The notes: a model not told the origin generated them from the letters alone. Numbered from the stretch's first letter, positions 46,003 to 59,094 are shown. The stretch: DNA of 64,000 nt from Pseudomonas sp. Marseille-Q3773 (GCF_916618955.1 NZ_OU745390.1:558001-622000), one strand, 5' to 3'. A program made the numbers and translations.

Positions 46003-46008
46003 TATAAT
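46003..46008 (+). promoter_or_regulatory. sigma-70 -10 box upstream of pyrD
   Basis: A perfect TATAAT at 46003-46008 lies 32 bp before the pyrD start. No clear TTGACA-like -35 is seen at the right distance; TGTCAT at 45980-45985 has 17-bp spacing. Confidence 0.55.
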
Positions 46009-46040
46009 CGCCCCCTCATTCACCCCGAGCCTCGCCGCCC

Positions 46041-47066
46041 ATGTATACCCTGGCCCGCCAGCTGCTGTTCAAGCTTTCTCCGGAAACCTCCCACGACCTT
46101 TCCCTGGACCTGATCGGTGCCGGTGGCCGGCTCGGCCTCAACGGCGTGCTGTGCAAGCAGCCGGCGGCCTTGCCGGTCACGGTCATGGGCTTGAACTTCG
46201 CCAACCCGGTAGGCCTGGCGGCCGGCCTGGACAAGAACGGTGCGGCCATCGACGGTTTCGCCCAGCTGGGCTTCGGCTTCGTCGAAATCGGCACGGTCAC
46301 GCCGCGCCCGCAGCCGGGCAACCCCAAGCCACGCTTGTTCCGCCTGCCGGAGGCCACGGCGATCATCAACCGCATGGGTTTCAACAACCTGGGCGTCGAT
46401 CACCTGCTCGGCCGGGTGCGCGCGGCACGTTACAAGGGCGTGCTGGGCATCAACATCGGCAAGAACTTCGACACCCCGGTCGAGCGCGCCGTCGATGACT
46501 ACCTGATCTGCCTGGACAAGGTCTACACCGACGCCAGCTACATCACGGTCAATGTCAGTTCGCCGAACACCCCGGGCCTGCGCAGCCTGCAGTTTGGCGA
46601 CTCGCTCAAGCAACTGCTCGATGCCCTGGCCGAGCGTCGCGAGCAACTGGCTGGCACGCATGGCAAGCGCGTGCCGCTGGCGATCAAGATCGCCCCGGAC
46701 ATGAGCGACGAAGAAACCGCCCTGGTGGCTGCTGCGCTGATCGAGTCGGGCATGGATGCGGTGATCGCCACCAACACCACGCTGAGCCGTGAAGGTGTCG
46801 AGGGGCTGCCGCAGGGTGGCGAGGCGGGCGGCCTGTCGGGCGCGCCGGTTCTGCAGAAGAGCACGCACATCGTCAAGGTGCTGGCGGGTGAGCTGGGTGG
46901 CAAGCTGCCGATCATCGCTGCCGGTGGTATTACCGAAGGCCGGCATGCCGCCGAGAAGATCGCCGCCGGGGCGAGCCTGGTGCAAATCTACTCGGGCTTC
47001 ATCTACAAGGGGCCTGCGCTGATTCGCGAAGCGGTGGACGCTATCGCTGCGATGCCACGGGTTTGA
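46041..47066 (+). CDS. pyrD: dihydroorotate dehydrogenase (quinone), class 2
   Basis: A 341-residue FMN enzyme oxidising dihydroorotate to orotate with reduction of ubiquinone, the membrane-associated step of pyrimidine synthesis. The N-terminal amphipathic part ([26 protein letters not shown]) is typical of class 2 enzymes that bind the membrane. FMN and substrate motifs are [65 protein letters not shown] (catalytic Ser) and IAAGGITEG. Length and order are normal. The gene stands alone, divergent from nasS and convergent with rmf, matching the P. aeruginosa order pyrD-rmf-rlmL. Confidence 0.97.
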   Translation: MYTLARQLLFKLSPETSHDLSLDLIGAGGRLGLNGVLCKQPAALPVTVMGLNFANPVGLAAGLDKNGAAIDGFAQLGFGFVEIGTVTPRPQPGNPKPRLFRLPEATAIINRMGFNNLGVDHLLGRVRAARYKGVLGINIGKNFDTPVERAVDDYLICLDKVYTDASYITVNVSSPNTPGLRSLQFGDSLKQLLDALAERREQLAGTHGKRVPLAIKIAPDMSDEETALVAAALIESGMDAVIATNTTLSREGVEGLPQGGEAGGLSGAPVLQKSTHIVKVLAGELGGKLPIIAAGGITEGRHAAEKIAAGASLVQIYSGFIYKGPALIREAVDAIAAMPRV

Positions 47067-47075
47067 TCGGCAGGC

Positions 47076-47101
47076 AAAAAAAGGGCCCCTTCAAGGGGCC
47101 C
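47076..47101 (-). terminator. terminator of rmf (minus strand)
   Basis: GGGCCCC (47083-47089) pairs with GGGGCCC (47095-47101) across a 5-base loop. The seven A at 47076-47082 become a U-run in the minus-strand transcript, so it terminates rmf. No T-run follows on the plus side, so it is weaker for pyrD. Confidence 0.85.
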
Positions 47102-47162
47102 CTGGGCCTTCGCCCGCCGCCCGGATAGGGCGTGCATGGTAAATCGAATTCAGTGTCCTCGT

Positions 47163-47378
47163 TCAGCCAACGGCGTGATTTTCGTTGAGTCTATGGATGC
47201 CAGCGGTGCCAGTCATTCCGTCCCAGTTATCACCGCGACCTTCGCGCCAGCCGTTGATCCAGGCTTGGCGAACAGAAGGAAGATTGAAGGGGCAAAGTTC
47301 GCGGGATTTGCCGGTGACCCCGTATTGGTAGCCACGTGAATATGCTCTTTCCAACGGATCACGCTTAAGTCTTCTCAT
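47163..47378 (-). CDS. rmf: ribosome modulation factor
   Basis: A 71-residue basic protein: MRRLKRDPLERAYSRGYQYGVTGKSRELCPF and QAWINGWREGRGDNWDG are the hallmark RMF segments. In stationary phase RMF drives 70S ribosomes into inactive 100S dimers. The start at 47378 follows GAGGG about ten bases upstream on the minus strand. The terminator at 47076-47101 closes the transcript. An unusually long upstream region with three stem-loops precedes the start, in line with the conserved rmf leader RNA described for pseudomonads. Confidence 0.95.
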   Translation of the reverse strand: MRRLKRDPLERAYSRGYQYGVTGKSRELCPFNLPSVRQAWINGWREGRGDNWDGMTGTAGIHRLNENHAVG

Positions 47379-47510
47379 AGGGTGTTGCCCTCACTTGTTG
47401 ACTGTAATGTCCCGTCGGCCTCTCCGAGGCCGGGCAGAGTCTTTCTGCCGGTGTGCGCTCGCTGCCGGCGTGGCGAGCTGAAAGTGCCGCCTCGTTGCGA
47501 TGCGGCCTGA
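47379..47510 (-). ncRNA. structured leader upstream of rmf (rmf RNA motif candidate)
   Basis: Directly upstream of the rmf start, reading the minus strand, three short hairpins follow each other: GCCGC...GCGGC around 47490-47511, GGCAGA...TCTGCC at 47433-47449, and CGGCCTC-TCC-GAGGCCG at 47416-47432, the last two adjacent with no spacer. A conserved 'rmf' RNA motif in 5' regions of pseudomonad rmf genes has been described (recalled from comparative-genomics work). Exact borders are uncertain. Confidence 0.55.
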
Positions 47511-47938
47511 GACCAGTTCTATCGAATGCAGGTCACGGTGTGAATGATCGATTTGTCATAAGGACGTAACCTTTCCAAGGGTGAGGGGATAAGTAAATAA
47601 ATGCGACTCAACCTTGTTTAGCGTTGAGCCCGCTATGATCAGGGTTTGCCGAACCTTGACGTCATTCCGCCAGCGCTGCTGGCAGATGACAGAAATAATT
47701 TGAAATGCGACGAAGGGTCACATCTACCCCTGCATCGCCAGAATTTTACGTACTGCCTGATGATCTAAGCTGTCCTTGCCACTGGGCCAGGCGCAGATGG
47801 GTCAGGCGGCCCGGCCGTTCACCGCACGCTCGCGTATCGGGGAAGGCCACCCGCACACCTGCTGGAAAGGGGTGCGGCAAACATCGCGGGGTGATGCGTT
47901 GCCCCGTCAGTCAAATAGCCCAAGGCGCTGGATTACTC
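47511..47938. other. rmf-rlmL divergent intergenic region
   Basis: The rest of the 560-bp gap. It contains the AT-rich promoter zone (47580-47705). A plus-strand -10 box TATGAT at 47634-47639 has a loose ACCTTG (17-bp spacing) as -35 and could serve rlmL. A frame is open from 47705 into rlmL, but its 78 extra codons (rich in Arg, Pro, Cys) do not resemble the family. Confidence 0.5.
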
Positions 47939-50131
47939 ATGTCGGACCGTTTCGAACTTTATCTCACTTGCCCCAAAGGCCTGGAAGGCCTGCTTGCCGA
48001 AGAGGCCCGCAGCCTCGGCCTGGATGAGGTGCGTGAGCACACCTCGGCCATTCGCGGCGCCGCCGACATGGAAACCGCCTATCGCCTGTGCCTGTGGTCA
48101 CGCCTGGCCAACCGGGTGCTGCTGGTGCTCAAGCGCTTTTCCATGAAGAACGCCGACGATCTCTACGACGGCGTGCACGCGGTCGACTGGGCCGACCACC
48201 TGGCTGCCGACGGCACCCTGGCGGTGGAATTCAGCGGCCACGGCTCCGGCATCGACAACACCCACTTCGGTGCGCTGAAGGTCAAGGATGCGATCGTCGA
48301 CAAGCTGCGCAACCGCGAAGGCCTGCGCCCGTCGGTGGAAAAGATCGACCCTGACGTACGCGTGCACCTGCGCCTTGACCGCGGCGAAGCCATCCTGTCC
48401 CTCGACCTTTCCGGGCACAGCCTGCACCAGCGTGGCTACCGTTTGCAGCAAGGCGCCGCGCCGCTGAAGGAAAACCTGGCGGCAGCGGTGCTGATCCGCG
48501 CAGGCTGGCCGCGCATTGCCGCCGAAGGTGGTGCGCTGGCCGACCCAATGTGCGGTGTGGGTACCTTCCTGGTCGAAGCCGCGATGATCGCCGCCGACAT
48601 TGCCCCCAACCTCAGGCGTGAACGCTGGGGCTTCAGTGCCTGGCTCGGCCACGTGCCGGCGCTGTGGCGCAAGGTGCATGAACAAGCGCAGGCGCGGGCC
48701 GAGGCCGGCTTGGCCAGGCCGCCGCTATGGATTCGTGGCTACGAGGCCGACCCACGGCTGATCCAGCCGGGCCGCAACAACGTCGAGCGTGCTGGCCTGG
48801 GCGACTGGGTGAAGTTCTACCAGGGTGAAGTCAGCACCTTCGAACCGCGCCCGGACCAGAACCAGAAGGGCCTGGTCATCAGCAACCCGCCGTATGGCGA
48901 GCGCCTGGGTGACGAGGCCAGCCTGCTGTACCTCTACCAGAACCTCGGCGAACGCCTGCGCCAGGCCTGCATGGGCTGGGAGGCCGCGGTGTTCACCGGC
49001 GCACCGCAGCTGGGCAAGCGCATGGGCATTCGCAGCCACAAGCAGTACGCATTCTGGAACGGCGCGTTGCCGTGCAAGCTGCTGCTGTTCAAGGTGCAGC
49101 CTGATCAATTCGTGACTGGCGAGCGCCGTGAGTCTGCCGCGCCAGGGGCGGACATCGACCTGCAGGCAGCGCTGCCCAGCGAGCCGGCGCGTCTGTCGGA
49201 AGGGGCACAGATGTTCGCCAACCGCCTGCAGAAGAACCTGCGGCAATTGGGCAAGTGGGCCCGCCGCGAACAGGTCGACTGCTACCGTTTGTACGATGCC
49301 GACATGCCCGAGTACGCCCTGGCGGTCGACCTGTACCAGGACTGGGTGCACGTGCAGGAATATGCCGCGCCACGTTCGGTCGACCCGGACAAGGCCCAGG
49401 CGCGCCTGCTCGATGCACTGGCCGCCATCCCCCAGGCGCTGGGCATCGCGCCGCAGCGTGTGGTGCTCAAGCGCCGCGAGCGGCAGAGTGGCACCCGCCA
49501 GTATGAGCGCCAGGCCACCGAAGGCCGCTTCCAGGAAGTCAGCGAAGGTGGCGTCAAGCTGCTGGTCAACCTCACCGACTACCTCGACACCGGGCTGTTC
49601 CTCGACCACCGCCCGATACGCATGCGCATCCAGCGCGAGGCCGCCGGCAAGCGCTTCCTCAACCTGTTCTGCTACACCGCCACGGCCACCGTGCACGCCG
49701 CCAAGGGCGGGGCGCGCAGTACCACCAGCGTCGACCTGTCGAAAACCTACCTGGACTGGGCGCGGCGCAACCTGGCGCTCAACGGTTTCTCCGAGCGTAA
49801 CCGCCTGGAGCAGGGCGATGTGATGGCCTGGCTGGAAGGCAACCGCGACAGCTACGACCTGATCTTCATCGACCCACCGACCTTCTCCAACTCCAAGCGC
49901 ATGGAAGGCGTGTTCGATGTGCAGCGTGACCACGTGCAACTGCTGGACCTGGCCATGGCCCGTCTGGCCCCGGGCGGCGTGCTGTACTTCTCGAACAACT
50001 TCCGCAAGTTCCAGCTGGACGAAAACCTGATGACACGGTACGCGGTGGAGGAAATCACTGCCCAGACACTGGACCCGGATTTCGCCCGCAACAACCGCAT
50101 TCACCGGGCCTGGCGTTTGCAACTGCGTTGA
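47939..50131 (+). CDS. rlmL: bifunctional 23S rRNA methyltransferase RlmKL
   Basis: A 730-residue fusion of RlmL (m2G2445) and RlmK (m7G2069). ATG 47939 gives the family N-terminus MSDRFELYLTCPKGLEGLLAEEARSLG. The THUMP domain spans about residues 45-155. The first methyltransferase has DPMCGVGTFLVEAAMIAADIAPN and the NPPY catalytic motif in GLVISNPPYGERLGDE (near 315). The second half begins near residue 460, with FLDHRPIRMRIQREAAGKRFLNLFCYTATATVHAAKGGA, TTSVDLSKTYLDWARRNLALNGF and IFIDPPTFSNSKRM. Both active sites look intact, as in E. coli RlmKL. Confidence 0.96.
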   Translation: MSDRFELYLTCPKGLEGLLAEEARSLGLDEVREHTSAIRGAADMETAYRLCLWSRLANRVLLVLKRFSMKNADDLYDGVHAVDWADHLAADGTLAVEFSGHGSGIDNTHFGALKVKDAIVDKLRNREGLRPSVEKIDPDVRVHLRLDRGEAILSLDLSGHSLHQRGYRLQQGAAPLKENLAAAVLIRAGWPRIAAEGGALADPMCGVGTFLVEAAMIAADIAPNLRRERWGFSAWLGHVPALWRKVHEQAQARAEAGLARPPLWIRGYEADPRLIQPGRNNVERAGLGDWVKFYQGEVSTFEPRPDQNQKGLVISNPPYGERLGDEASLLYLYQNLGERLRQACMGWEAAVFTGAPQLGKRMGIRSHKQYAFWNGALPCKLLLFKVQPDQFVTGERRESAAPGADIDLQAALPSEPARLSEGAQMFANRLQKNLRQLGKWARREQVDCYRLYDADMPEYALAVDLYQDWVHVQEYAAPRSVDPDKAQARLLDALAAIPQALGIAPQRVVLKRRERQSGTRQYERQATEGRFQEVSEGGVKLLVNLTDYLDTGLFLDHRPIRMRIQREAAGKRFLNLFCYTATATVHAAKGGARSTTSVDLSKTYLDWARRNLALNGFSERNRLEQGDVMAWLEGNRDSYDLIFIDPPTFSNSKRMEGVFDVQRDHVQLLDLAMARLAPGGVLYFSNNFRKFQLDENLMTRYAVEEITAQTLDPDFARNNRIHRAWRLQLR

Positions 50132-50225
50132 GGCGACGAGGTACATTGCGCGGCTAGTGGCCAATAGCTATAACTGACAGCAGGGCAGGATAATCCGCAG
50201 GACGCCGATGTGATGAGACGGGTGT

Positions 50226-52616
50226 ATGTCGAAGGGTGGCGTGCGTGCGCGGTTGCTTGGCCTGTGCACAGAGCGGGTACCCGCCTGGGCAGCGGCACTG
50301 CTCGCCCTGCTGGTGGGCGGCCTGCTGACGGCCGTTCTGGCGCTGGCTGCGCAAACCTTCCACAAGCAGCAGTTGCGTCAGCGCTTCGAGCTGTTGGCCA
50401 GCGAGCGCTTCAGCCGCATCGCCGAACGCTTTGACGAACAGCAGCAGCGCCTGGACGGGCTGCGCCGGTTCTTCAGCTTTTCCAGGGTCGTCACCCCGCG
50501 CGAGTTCAATGGCTACACCCGGCCATTGTTGCACCGAACCCTGGGCTATGGCTGGGCGCCGCGTGTCGAAGCTGCGCAACGCGCCGAATTCGAGCGCCAG
50601 CTTGGTGCGCATGGCGGGCAGGGCCATGTGATCCGCGATCAGGACGAGCATGGGCGATGGCACCCCGCGCCTTTGCGTGACCATTACTTCCCGGTCCTCT
50701 ATAACCAGTCCGGCGAATTGCCCGGGCTGCCCATTGGGCTGGACCTCGCTGCCCATGTCACCTCGCAGGCGGCGCTGGCGCGGGCGCTGGGGCCTGGCAG
50801 CATGGCGATATCGGGGCCGCTGGCCATGTTCGATACCAGCACGGATGCGCGCGGCCTGTTGATGGTGGCACCGGTGTTTGCCGATGCCAGGCCCACCGGC
50901 GTGGCGGCGGGCTATGTCACGGCCTTGCTGAGCATGCGTGAGCTGGTCAGTGACGGGCGACCGGTCGCGGCAGATGACAGCCTGGTCGTGCGCATCGTTG
51001 ACCCTGCCGGCTCGCATGGCCCCGAAGTGCTGTTCGATTCGCAGAACCCGGTCGCTCCCTTGGCGCTTGCCAGCACGCAACTGTTGCATCTGGCCGACCA
51101 TCACTTCCAGCTGAGTATCAGGCCGAGCCTGGCGTTCGTGCAGGGCAACCGCTCCTTGGCAGTGTTGACGGTGAGCTTGCTCGGTGGGTCGTTGAGCCTG
51201 CTGCTCGGTGTTTTGCTCTACAGCCTGTTCAGCCAGCACCAGCGCGCCCTGGCCCTGGTCGAGGAGCGTACTGTCGAGCTGCGGGTCAGCGAGCAGTCAC
51301 TGCGAGATACCCATAACCAGCTGCGCAGCGTGCTGGATGCCGCGACTCAAGTGGCGATCATTGCCACCAACCTCAAAGGCGTGGTCAGCACGTTCAACGC
51401 TGGCGCCGAGCGCATGCTCGGTTACCGGGCCAGCGAGGCGATCGGCCGATTGCGCCTCGAGGACCTGGTACTGCCTGAGGAGTTGAGCCAACGTGCCCAT
51501 GCCTTGAGCCTGCGTTACGGCCGACCGATCGCTGGCGGCCAGGCCATGTTCGCCGAAACGGTGCAGGCACACGGCGCCGAACCAGGGGAGTGGACCCTGC
51601 TGCGTGCTGATGGCAGCCAACTGGTGGCCAACATGCTGGTCACCGCCATGCTCGATGAACAGGGTCTGTGGACGGGCTATCTGGCGATCTGCATCGATGT
51701 CACGGAACGGCGTCGGGTGCACGAGGCGCTGGCGGCGCGTGACCGTCTTCTGGAAAAACTCAGTGCCGAAGTGCCGGGTGGTATCTACCAGTACCGCCTG
51801 GATGGCGACGGCCATTCCTGTTTTCCCTATGCCAGCATGGGCCTGTACGACATCTACGAAATCGACCTGCAGCAGTTGCGCGAGGACGCGACGGTGGTGT
51901 TCGAGCGTATCCACCCCGAAGACCTGGAGCGGGTGCGCCGTTCGGTGCGTTATTCGGCCGAGCACCTGTCGCCCTGGCGCGAAGAGTATCGGGTCTGCCT
52001 GCCGCGTGCCGGGCTGCGCTGGGTACGTGGCGAGGCGACGCCGGAGGTGGGCGAGCAGGGTTGCACCCTGTGGCACGGCTACCTGACCGATATCTCTGAC
52101 CTGAAAGGCGTCGAGGAGGAGTTGCGGAGGTTGTCGGTGACCGACTCGCTGACTGGCATTCACAACCGCCGCTACTTCCAGGAACGGCTGAAATACGAGC
52201 TGGAGCGGGCCCAGCGTGACGGCCTGGCGCTGGCGGTGATCATGCTCGACATCGATCACTTCAAACGTATCAACGATCGTTTCGGCCATGCTGTCGGCGA
52301 CCGCGTGCTGCGCAGTCTGTGCCTGCGCATCGGCCAGCGCTTGCGGCGTACCGACGTATTCTGCCGGCTGGGTGGCGAGGAATTCATGGTGCTGTGCCCC
52401 GGCAGCGATGCCGAGCAGGCGCGGTTGCTGGCGCTGGAGCTGTGGCAAGGGCTGCGCAATGTGCCGGTGGAAGGCGTGGGCCGGGTGACCGCGAGCTTTG
52501 GCGTGGCGGGGTGGCGGCCTGGGGAGGGGGCCGATGCCTTGCTGTTGCGCGCCGATGCCGGAGTGTATGCGGCCAAGCAGGCCGGGCGCGACCGGGTGGA
52601 GGGGGAGTCGGCGTGA
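50226..52616 (+). CDS. membrane diguanylate cyclase (CHASE-PAS-PAS-GGDEF)
   Basis: A 796-residue c-di-GMP synthase. A first membrane helix at about 20-42 (AWAAALLALLVGGLLTAVLALAA) is followed by a periplasmic CHASE domain (about 75-300; RFFSFSRVVTPREFNGYTRPLL, GYGWAPRV, GYVTALLSM) and a second helix at about 310-333. Two PAS-type domains (about 360-495 and 505-625) precede the GGDEF domain (about 635-790). The active site is GGEEF at 716-720 with an intact RxxD inhibitory site at 707-710 (RRTD), so product inhibition is expected. No EAL domain. It lies between rlmL and a REP pair; the ligand of the CHASE domain is unknown. Confidence 0.93.
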   Translation: MSKGGVRARLLGLCTERVPAWAAALLALLVGGLLTAVLALAAQTFHKQQLRQRFELLASERFSRIAERFDEQQQRLDGLRRFFSFSRVVTPREFNGYTRPLLHRTLGYGWAPRVEAAQRAEFERQLGAHGGQGHVIRDQDEHGRWHPAPLRDHYFPVLYNQSGELPGLPIGLDLAAHVTSQAALARALGPGSMAISGPLAMFDTSTDARGLLMVAPVFADARPTGVAAGYVTALLSMRELVSDGRPVAADDSLVVRIVDPAGSHGPEVLFDSQNPVAPLALASTQLLHLADHHFQLSIRPSLAFVQGNRSLAVLTVSLLGGSLSLLLGVLLYSLFSQHQRALALVEERTVELRVSEQSLRDTHNQLRSVLDAATQVAIIATNLKGVVSTFNAGAERMLGYRASEAIGRLRLEDLVLPEELSQRAHALSLRYGRPIAGGQAMFAETVQAHGAEPGEWTLLRADGSQLVANMLVTAMLDEQGLWTGYLAICIDVTERRRVHEALAARDRLLEKLSAEVPGGIYQYRLDGDGHSCFPYASMGLYDIYEIDLQQLREDATVVFERIHPEDLERVRRSVRYSAEHLSPWREEYRVCLPRAGLRWVRGEATPEVGEQGCTLWHGYLTDISDLKGVEEELRRLSVTDSLTGIHNRRYFQERLKYELERAQRDGLALAVIMLDIDHFKRINDRFGHAVGDRVLRSLCLRIGQRLRRTDVFCRLGGEEFMVLCPGSDAEQARLLALELWQGLRNVPVEGVGRVTASFGVAGWRPGEGADALLLRADAGVYAAKQAGRDRVEGESA

Positions 52617-52640
52617 TGGAGCATGGCGGCCGCGATCGGG

Positions 52641-52756
52641 GTAGGAGCGGCCTTGTGTCGCGATGGGCTGCAACGCAGCCCCAGGACTCCAGCTTCGCAA
52701 CACCAATTGGCCGGGGGCTGCTGCGCAGCCCATCGCGACACGAGGCCGCTCCTACA
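52641..52756. repeat. REP inverted pair, second sequence class
   Basis: gtaggagcggccttgtgtcg (52641) with cgatgggctgcaacgcagcc, and its inverse ggctgctgcgcagcccatcg with cgacacgaggccgctcctac ending at 52755, form a long inverted repeat around a 30-bp spacer. The core (ggcctTGTGTCGCGA) differs from the cgggtaaaccc class in the same window. It lies in the convergent gap between the cyclase gene and dacB. Confidence 0.9.
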
Positions 52757-52798
52757 CCGACCGGGTCAGCCGACCCGGTGTTTGCCGGGCCGCTGCGG

Positions 52799-54256
52799 TC
52801 AGTTGGCCGCTGTGCTGCCGGCCAGCTTCGGCTGGCGGTACAGGTCCAGCAGCACCTGGTCGAGCACCTGCGATGCACCCCACGGTTTCGGGTCGTTGAG
52901 GATGGCCGCCACCGCCCAGGTATGACCATTGCTGTCACGGCTGAAGCCGGCGATCGCCCGCACGGTATTCAGCGTGCCGGTCTTGATGTGCCCTTCACCC
53001 GTCATTGCCGTGCGTTTCAGGCGCTTGCGCATGGTGCCGTCCATGCCCACCAGCGGCATCGAGCTGATGAACTCGGCAGCGTATGGGCTTTTCCAGGCGG
53101 CCTGCAGCATGGCGGCCATTTCCCGGGTACTGACCCGCTCGGCACGCGACAGGCCGGAGCCGTTTTCCATCACCAGGTGTGGTGCGGTAATGCCCTTTTT
53201 CGCCAGCCACTGACGCACCACGCGCTGGGCAGCGCGGGCATCGTCGCCATCGGCATCGGTGCGGAACTGCGCGCCGAGGCTGAGGAACAACTGCTGGGCC
53301 ATGGTGTTGTTGCTGTACTTGTTGATGTCGCGGATCACTTCCACCAGGTCTGGCGAGAAGGCCCGCGCCAGCAGGCGCGCACTCTTGGGCACGTTCTCGA
53401 AACGATCGCCACCTTGGATGCTGCCACCCAGCTCGTTCCAGATCGCACGTACGGCACCGGCGGCGTAGGTGGGGTGGTCAAGCAGCGACAGGTAGGTTTG
53501 CGAGTTGCAGCCCTCACCCAGCTGGCCGCTGACCGTTACGCTGATGCCATCGGCCTGTTGCACCGGGTTGTAGCGTACGTCACCCGAGCACTGCCTGGAG
53601 GCGACTGCCTTGACCTGGTTGTCGATGCGGATACTGGCAATCGGTGGCTCGACCGCGACGGTGACCTTGCCGCCGTCATTGCGGGCGACGAAGCGCAAGG
53701 CCTTGAGGTTGACCATCAAGGCATCCGGCTTGACCAGGAACGGCTTGTTCACGTCGCCGCCGTCATCGTTGAACTGCGGCAGGTTGGGCTGCACGAAGTG
53801 GCTGCGGTCCAGCACCAGGTCGCCGGTGACGGTGCGCACGCCATTGGCGCGCAGGTCACGCATCAACAGCCACAGCTTTTCCATGTTCAGTTTCGGGTCG
53901 CCACCGCCTTTGAGGTACAGGTTGCCGTTGAGCACCCCGTTGCTGAGGGTGCCGTCGGTGTAGAACTCGGTCTTCCACTGGAAGGTCGGGCCAAGCAGTT
54001 CAAGGGCTGCGTAGGTGGTAACCAGCTTCATGGTCGAGGCCGGGTTCACCGACACGTCGGCATTGAACACGGTCGGTGTGCCGGGGCCGTCCAGCGGCAG
54101 CATCACCAGCGACAGCGCCGAATCCTGCAGCTTGCTGGCCTTGAGGGCTTGCTGCACTTTGGCGGGCAGGGTGGTATTCACGGCAGCGGCCTGGCTGGGC
54201 AGGGCGAACGGCAGCAGCAGGCCGGCAAGTACAAGGGGACGAAGCGTTTTGATCAT
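52799..54256 (-). CDS. dacB: D-alanyl-D-alanine carboxypeptidase/endopeptidase (PBP4)
   Basis: A 485-residue penicillin-binding protein of the S13 family. The start at 54256 gives a signal peptide (MIKTLRPLVLAGLLLPFALPSQA, cleavage near residue 24). Active-site motifs are SxxK in NPASTMKLVTTYAALE (near residue 70), SxN in YSNNTMAQQLF (near 315) and KTG in GHIKTGTLNTVRAIAG (near 420). Between the first two lies the large family-specific insertion (about 100-290). It trims pentapeptides and cleaves cross-links in peptidoglycan in the periplasm. In P. aeruginosa dacB loss leads to AmpC derepression; that link is from that species. Confidence 0.95.
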   Translation of the reverse strand: MIKTLRPLVLAGLLLPFALPSQAAAVNTTLPAKVQQALKASKLQDSALSLVMLPLDGPGTPTVFNADVSVNPASTMKLVTTYAALELLGPTFQWKTEFYTDGTLSNGVLNGNLYLKGGGDPKLNMEKLWLLMRDLRANGVRTVTGDLVLDRSHFVQPNLPQFNDDGGDVNKPFLVKPDALMVNLKALRFVARNDGGKVTVAVEPPIASIRIDNQVKAVASRQCSGDVRYNPVQQADGISVTVSGQLGEGCNSQTYLSLLDHPTYAAGAVRAIWNELGGSIQGGDRFENVPKSARLLARAFSPDLVEVIRDINKYSNNTMAQQLFLSLGAQFRTDADGDDARAAQRVVRQWLAKKGITAPHLVMENGSGLSRAERVSTREMAAMLQAAWKSPYAAEFISSMPLVGMDGTMRKRLKRTAMTGEGHIKTGTLNTVRAIAGFSRDSNGHTWAVAAILNDPKPWGASQVLDQVLLDLYRQPKLAGSTAAN

Positions 54257-54407
54257 GGTCAGTAAACACCCTGCGGCGAGGGGAAAGGGCATTGGGGCTG
54301 TACAGGATGATGGCCCCAGGACGAAAGAATGCGCATTATGCCCCAAGCGCAGCGACGATGCGTCAGGTTCGACAGAAAAGGCACCCATCCGGGTAAAGCA
54401 CGGCCCG

Positions 54408-54439
54408 AAAAAAAAGGCCACCCGCGAAGGTGGCCTTTT
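54408..54439 (-). terminator. terminator of yggL (minus strand)
   Basis: AAAAGGCCACC and GGTGGCCTTTT pair across CGCGA (about 54412-54439). On the minus strand the eight A at 54408-54415 give a long U-run after the stem, so it ends the yggL transcript 18 bp after its stop. Confidence 0.9.
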
Positions 54440-54456
54440 CAGCGATCGGGCCGGTA

Positions 54457-54801
54457 TTACTCGGCCTTGTTGATCGGCTTTTCCGGGTACCAGGCGTCCA
54501 GCAGCGGGCTGACTTCGATCTTGGTCAGTTCGCTGCGGCCCTTGAGCCAGGCTTCAACGGCTGCACGCTGTTCTTCGCTGACCGAGCCGCGTTTGACCGA
54601 GCACACCAGGCCGAAATCGTCACCGCCTACATAGTCCAGGCCGTTGGCGTCCATGGCTTCTGCCAGGAACGCGTCGAGGAAAGCATCGATTGCCTGGTCA
54701 TCCAGATCTTCCTTGAATTCCAGGTTCAGCTCGAAGCCCAATTCCTGAAACTCGTCGACACACAGCTTCTTGCGCAGACGACGGGAGCGGTTTGTGGCCA
54801 T
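54457..54801 (-). CDS. yggL: YggL family (DUF469) protein
   Basis: A 114-residue protein matching the YggL family from the first residues (ATNRSRRLRKKLCVDEFQELGFELNLEF) through FLDAFLAEAMDANGLDYVGGDDFGLVC to the C-terminal EEQRAAVEAWLKGRSELTKIEVSPLLDAWY. The family is 50S-ribosome-associated in E. coli and its molecular role is unclear. The gene lies between dacB and the RocS2 kinase gene on the same strand, with its own terminator. In P. aeruginosa a small gene occupies the same slot. Confidence 0.9.
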   Translation of the reverse strand: MATNRSRRLRKKLCVDEFQELGFELNLEFKEDLDDQAIDAFLDAFLAEAMDANGLDYVGGDDFGLVCSVKRGSVSEEQRAAVEAWLKGRSELTKIEVSPLLDAWYPEKPINKAE

Positions 54802-54842
54802 GAAACAATCCTCTTAGGTAATAACGCCGCGCAGTCTACCAG

Positions 54843-58469
<3,627 letters not shown>

Positions 58470-58476
58470 GACAACC

Positions 58477-59094
58477 TCAGACCAAAGCGTTGCGCTTGGC
58501 CATTTCGATCAGGTCGACCAGCGTGTCGGCCTGAAGTTTGTGCATGAGGCGCTTCTTGTAGGTGCTGACCGTCTTGCTGCTGAGAAACATGCCCTTGGCT
58601 ATTTCCTTGTTGCTGCGCCCCTGGGCGAACAGCTGCAACACCATTAGTTCACGGTCATTCACCTGTCGGAAAAGTTTCAGGTCGGCATCCACCGCCTGGT
58701 TGTGCTTTATAGCCTGGCTGGGGAAATAGTTGTAACCGGCCAGCACGGCCTTGATTGCACTCAGCAGTTCGCTCAGGTCCTCCTGCTTGCATACATAGCC
58801 TGCGGCACCGGAGTGCATGCAGCGCACGGCAAACAATGCCGGTGATTGCGCAGTCAACACCAGAACCTTCAGGGGCAACGCCATGGCCTGAAAGCGGGAA
58901 AGCACCTCCAGCCCGTCCAGCTTGGGGATGCTGATGTCGAGAATGACCAGGTCGGGGTTGGTTTCGCGAATCATCTGCATGGCGTCCACGCCGTTGTCCG
59001 ACTCGCCGACAATCTTGTAGTTCTGGTTTTCCAGCAACATACGCACGGCCAGGCGGATGACAGGATGGTCGTCGACAATAAATATGGATTGCAT
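58477..59094 (-). CDS. rocA2: RocA2-like LuxR/FixJ-type response regulator
   Basis: A 205-residue regulator starting at ATG 59094 with AGGGAAG six bases upstream; a TTG two codons earlier is also possible. The receiver begins QSIFIVDDHPVIRLAVRMLLE, with the phospho-Asp in DLVILDISIPKLDGLEVL (near residue 53) and the switch Thr and Lys in VLVLTAQSPA and AAGYVCKQEDL. A short linker leads to the LuxR HTH (VNDRELMVLQLFAQGRSNKEIAKGMFLSSKTVSTYKKRLMHKLQ). It lies 7 bp upstream of the rocS2 gene in the same operon and should receive phosphate through its Hpt domain. Confidence 0.93.
   Translation of the reverse strand: MQSIFIVDDHPVIRLAVRMLLENQNYKIVGESDNGVDAMQMIRETNPDLVILDISIPKLDGLEVLSRFQAMALPLKVLVLTAQSPALFAVRCMHSGAAGYVCKQEDLSELLSAIKAVLAGYNYFPSQAIKHNQAVDADLKLFRQVNDRELMVLQLFAQGRSNKEIAKGMFLSSKTVSTYKKRLMHKLQADTLVDLIEMAKRNALV

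Noticed and set aside
47705..47938. An N-terminal extension of rlmL by 78 codons
   Set aside because: The extra residues (Arg-, Pro- and Cys-rich) do not resemble RlmL, and MSDRFELYLTCPKGLEGLL at 47939 is the family start.
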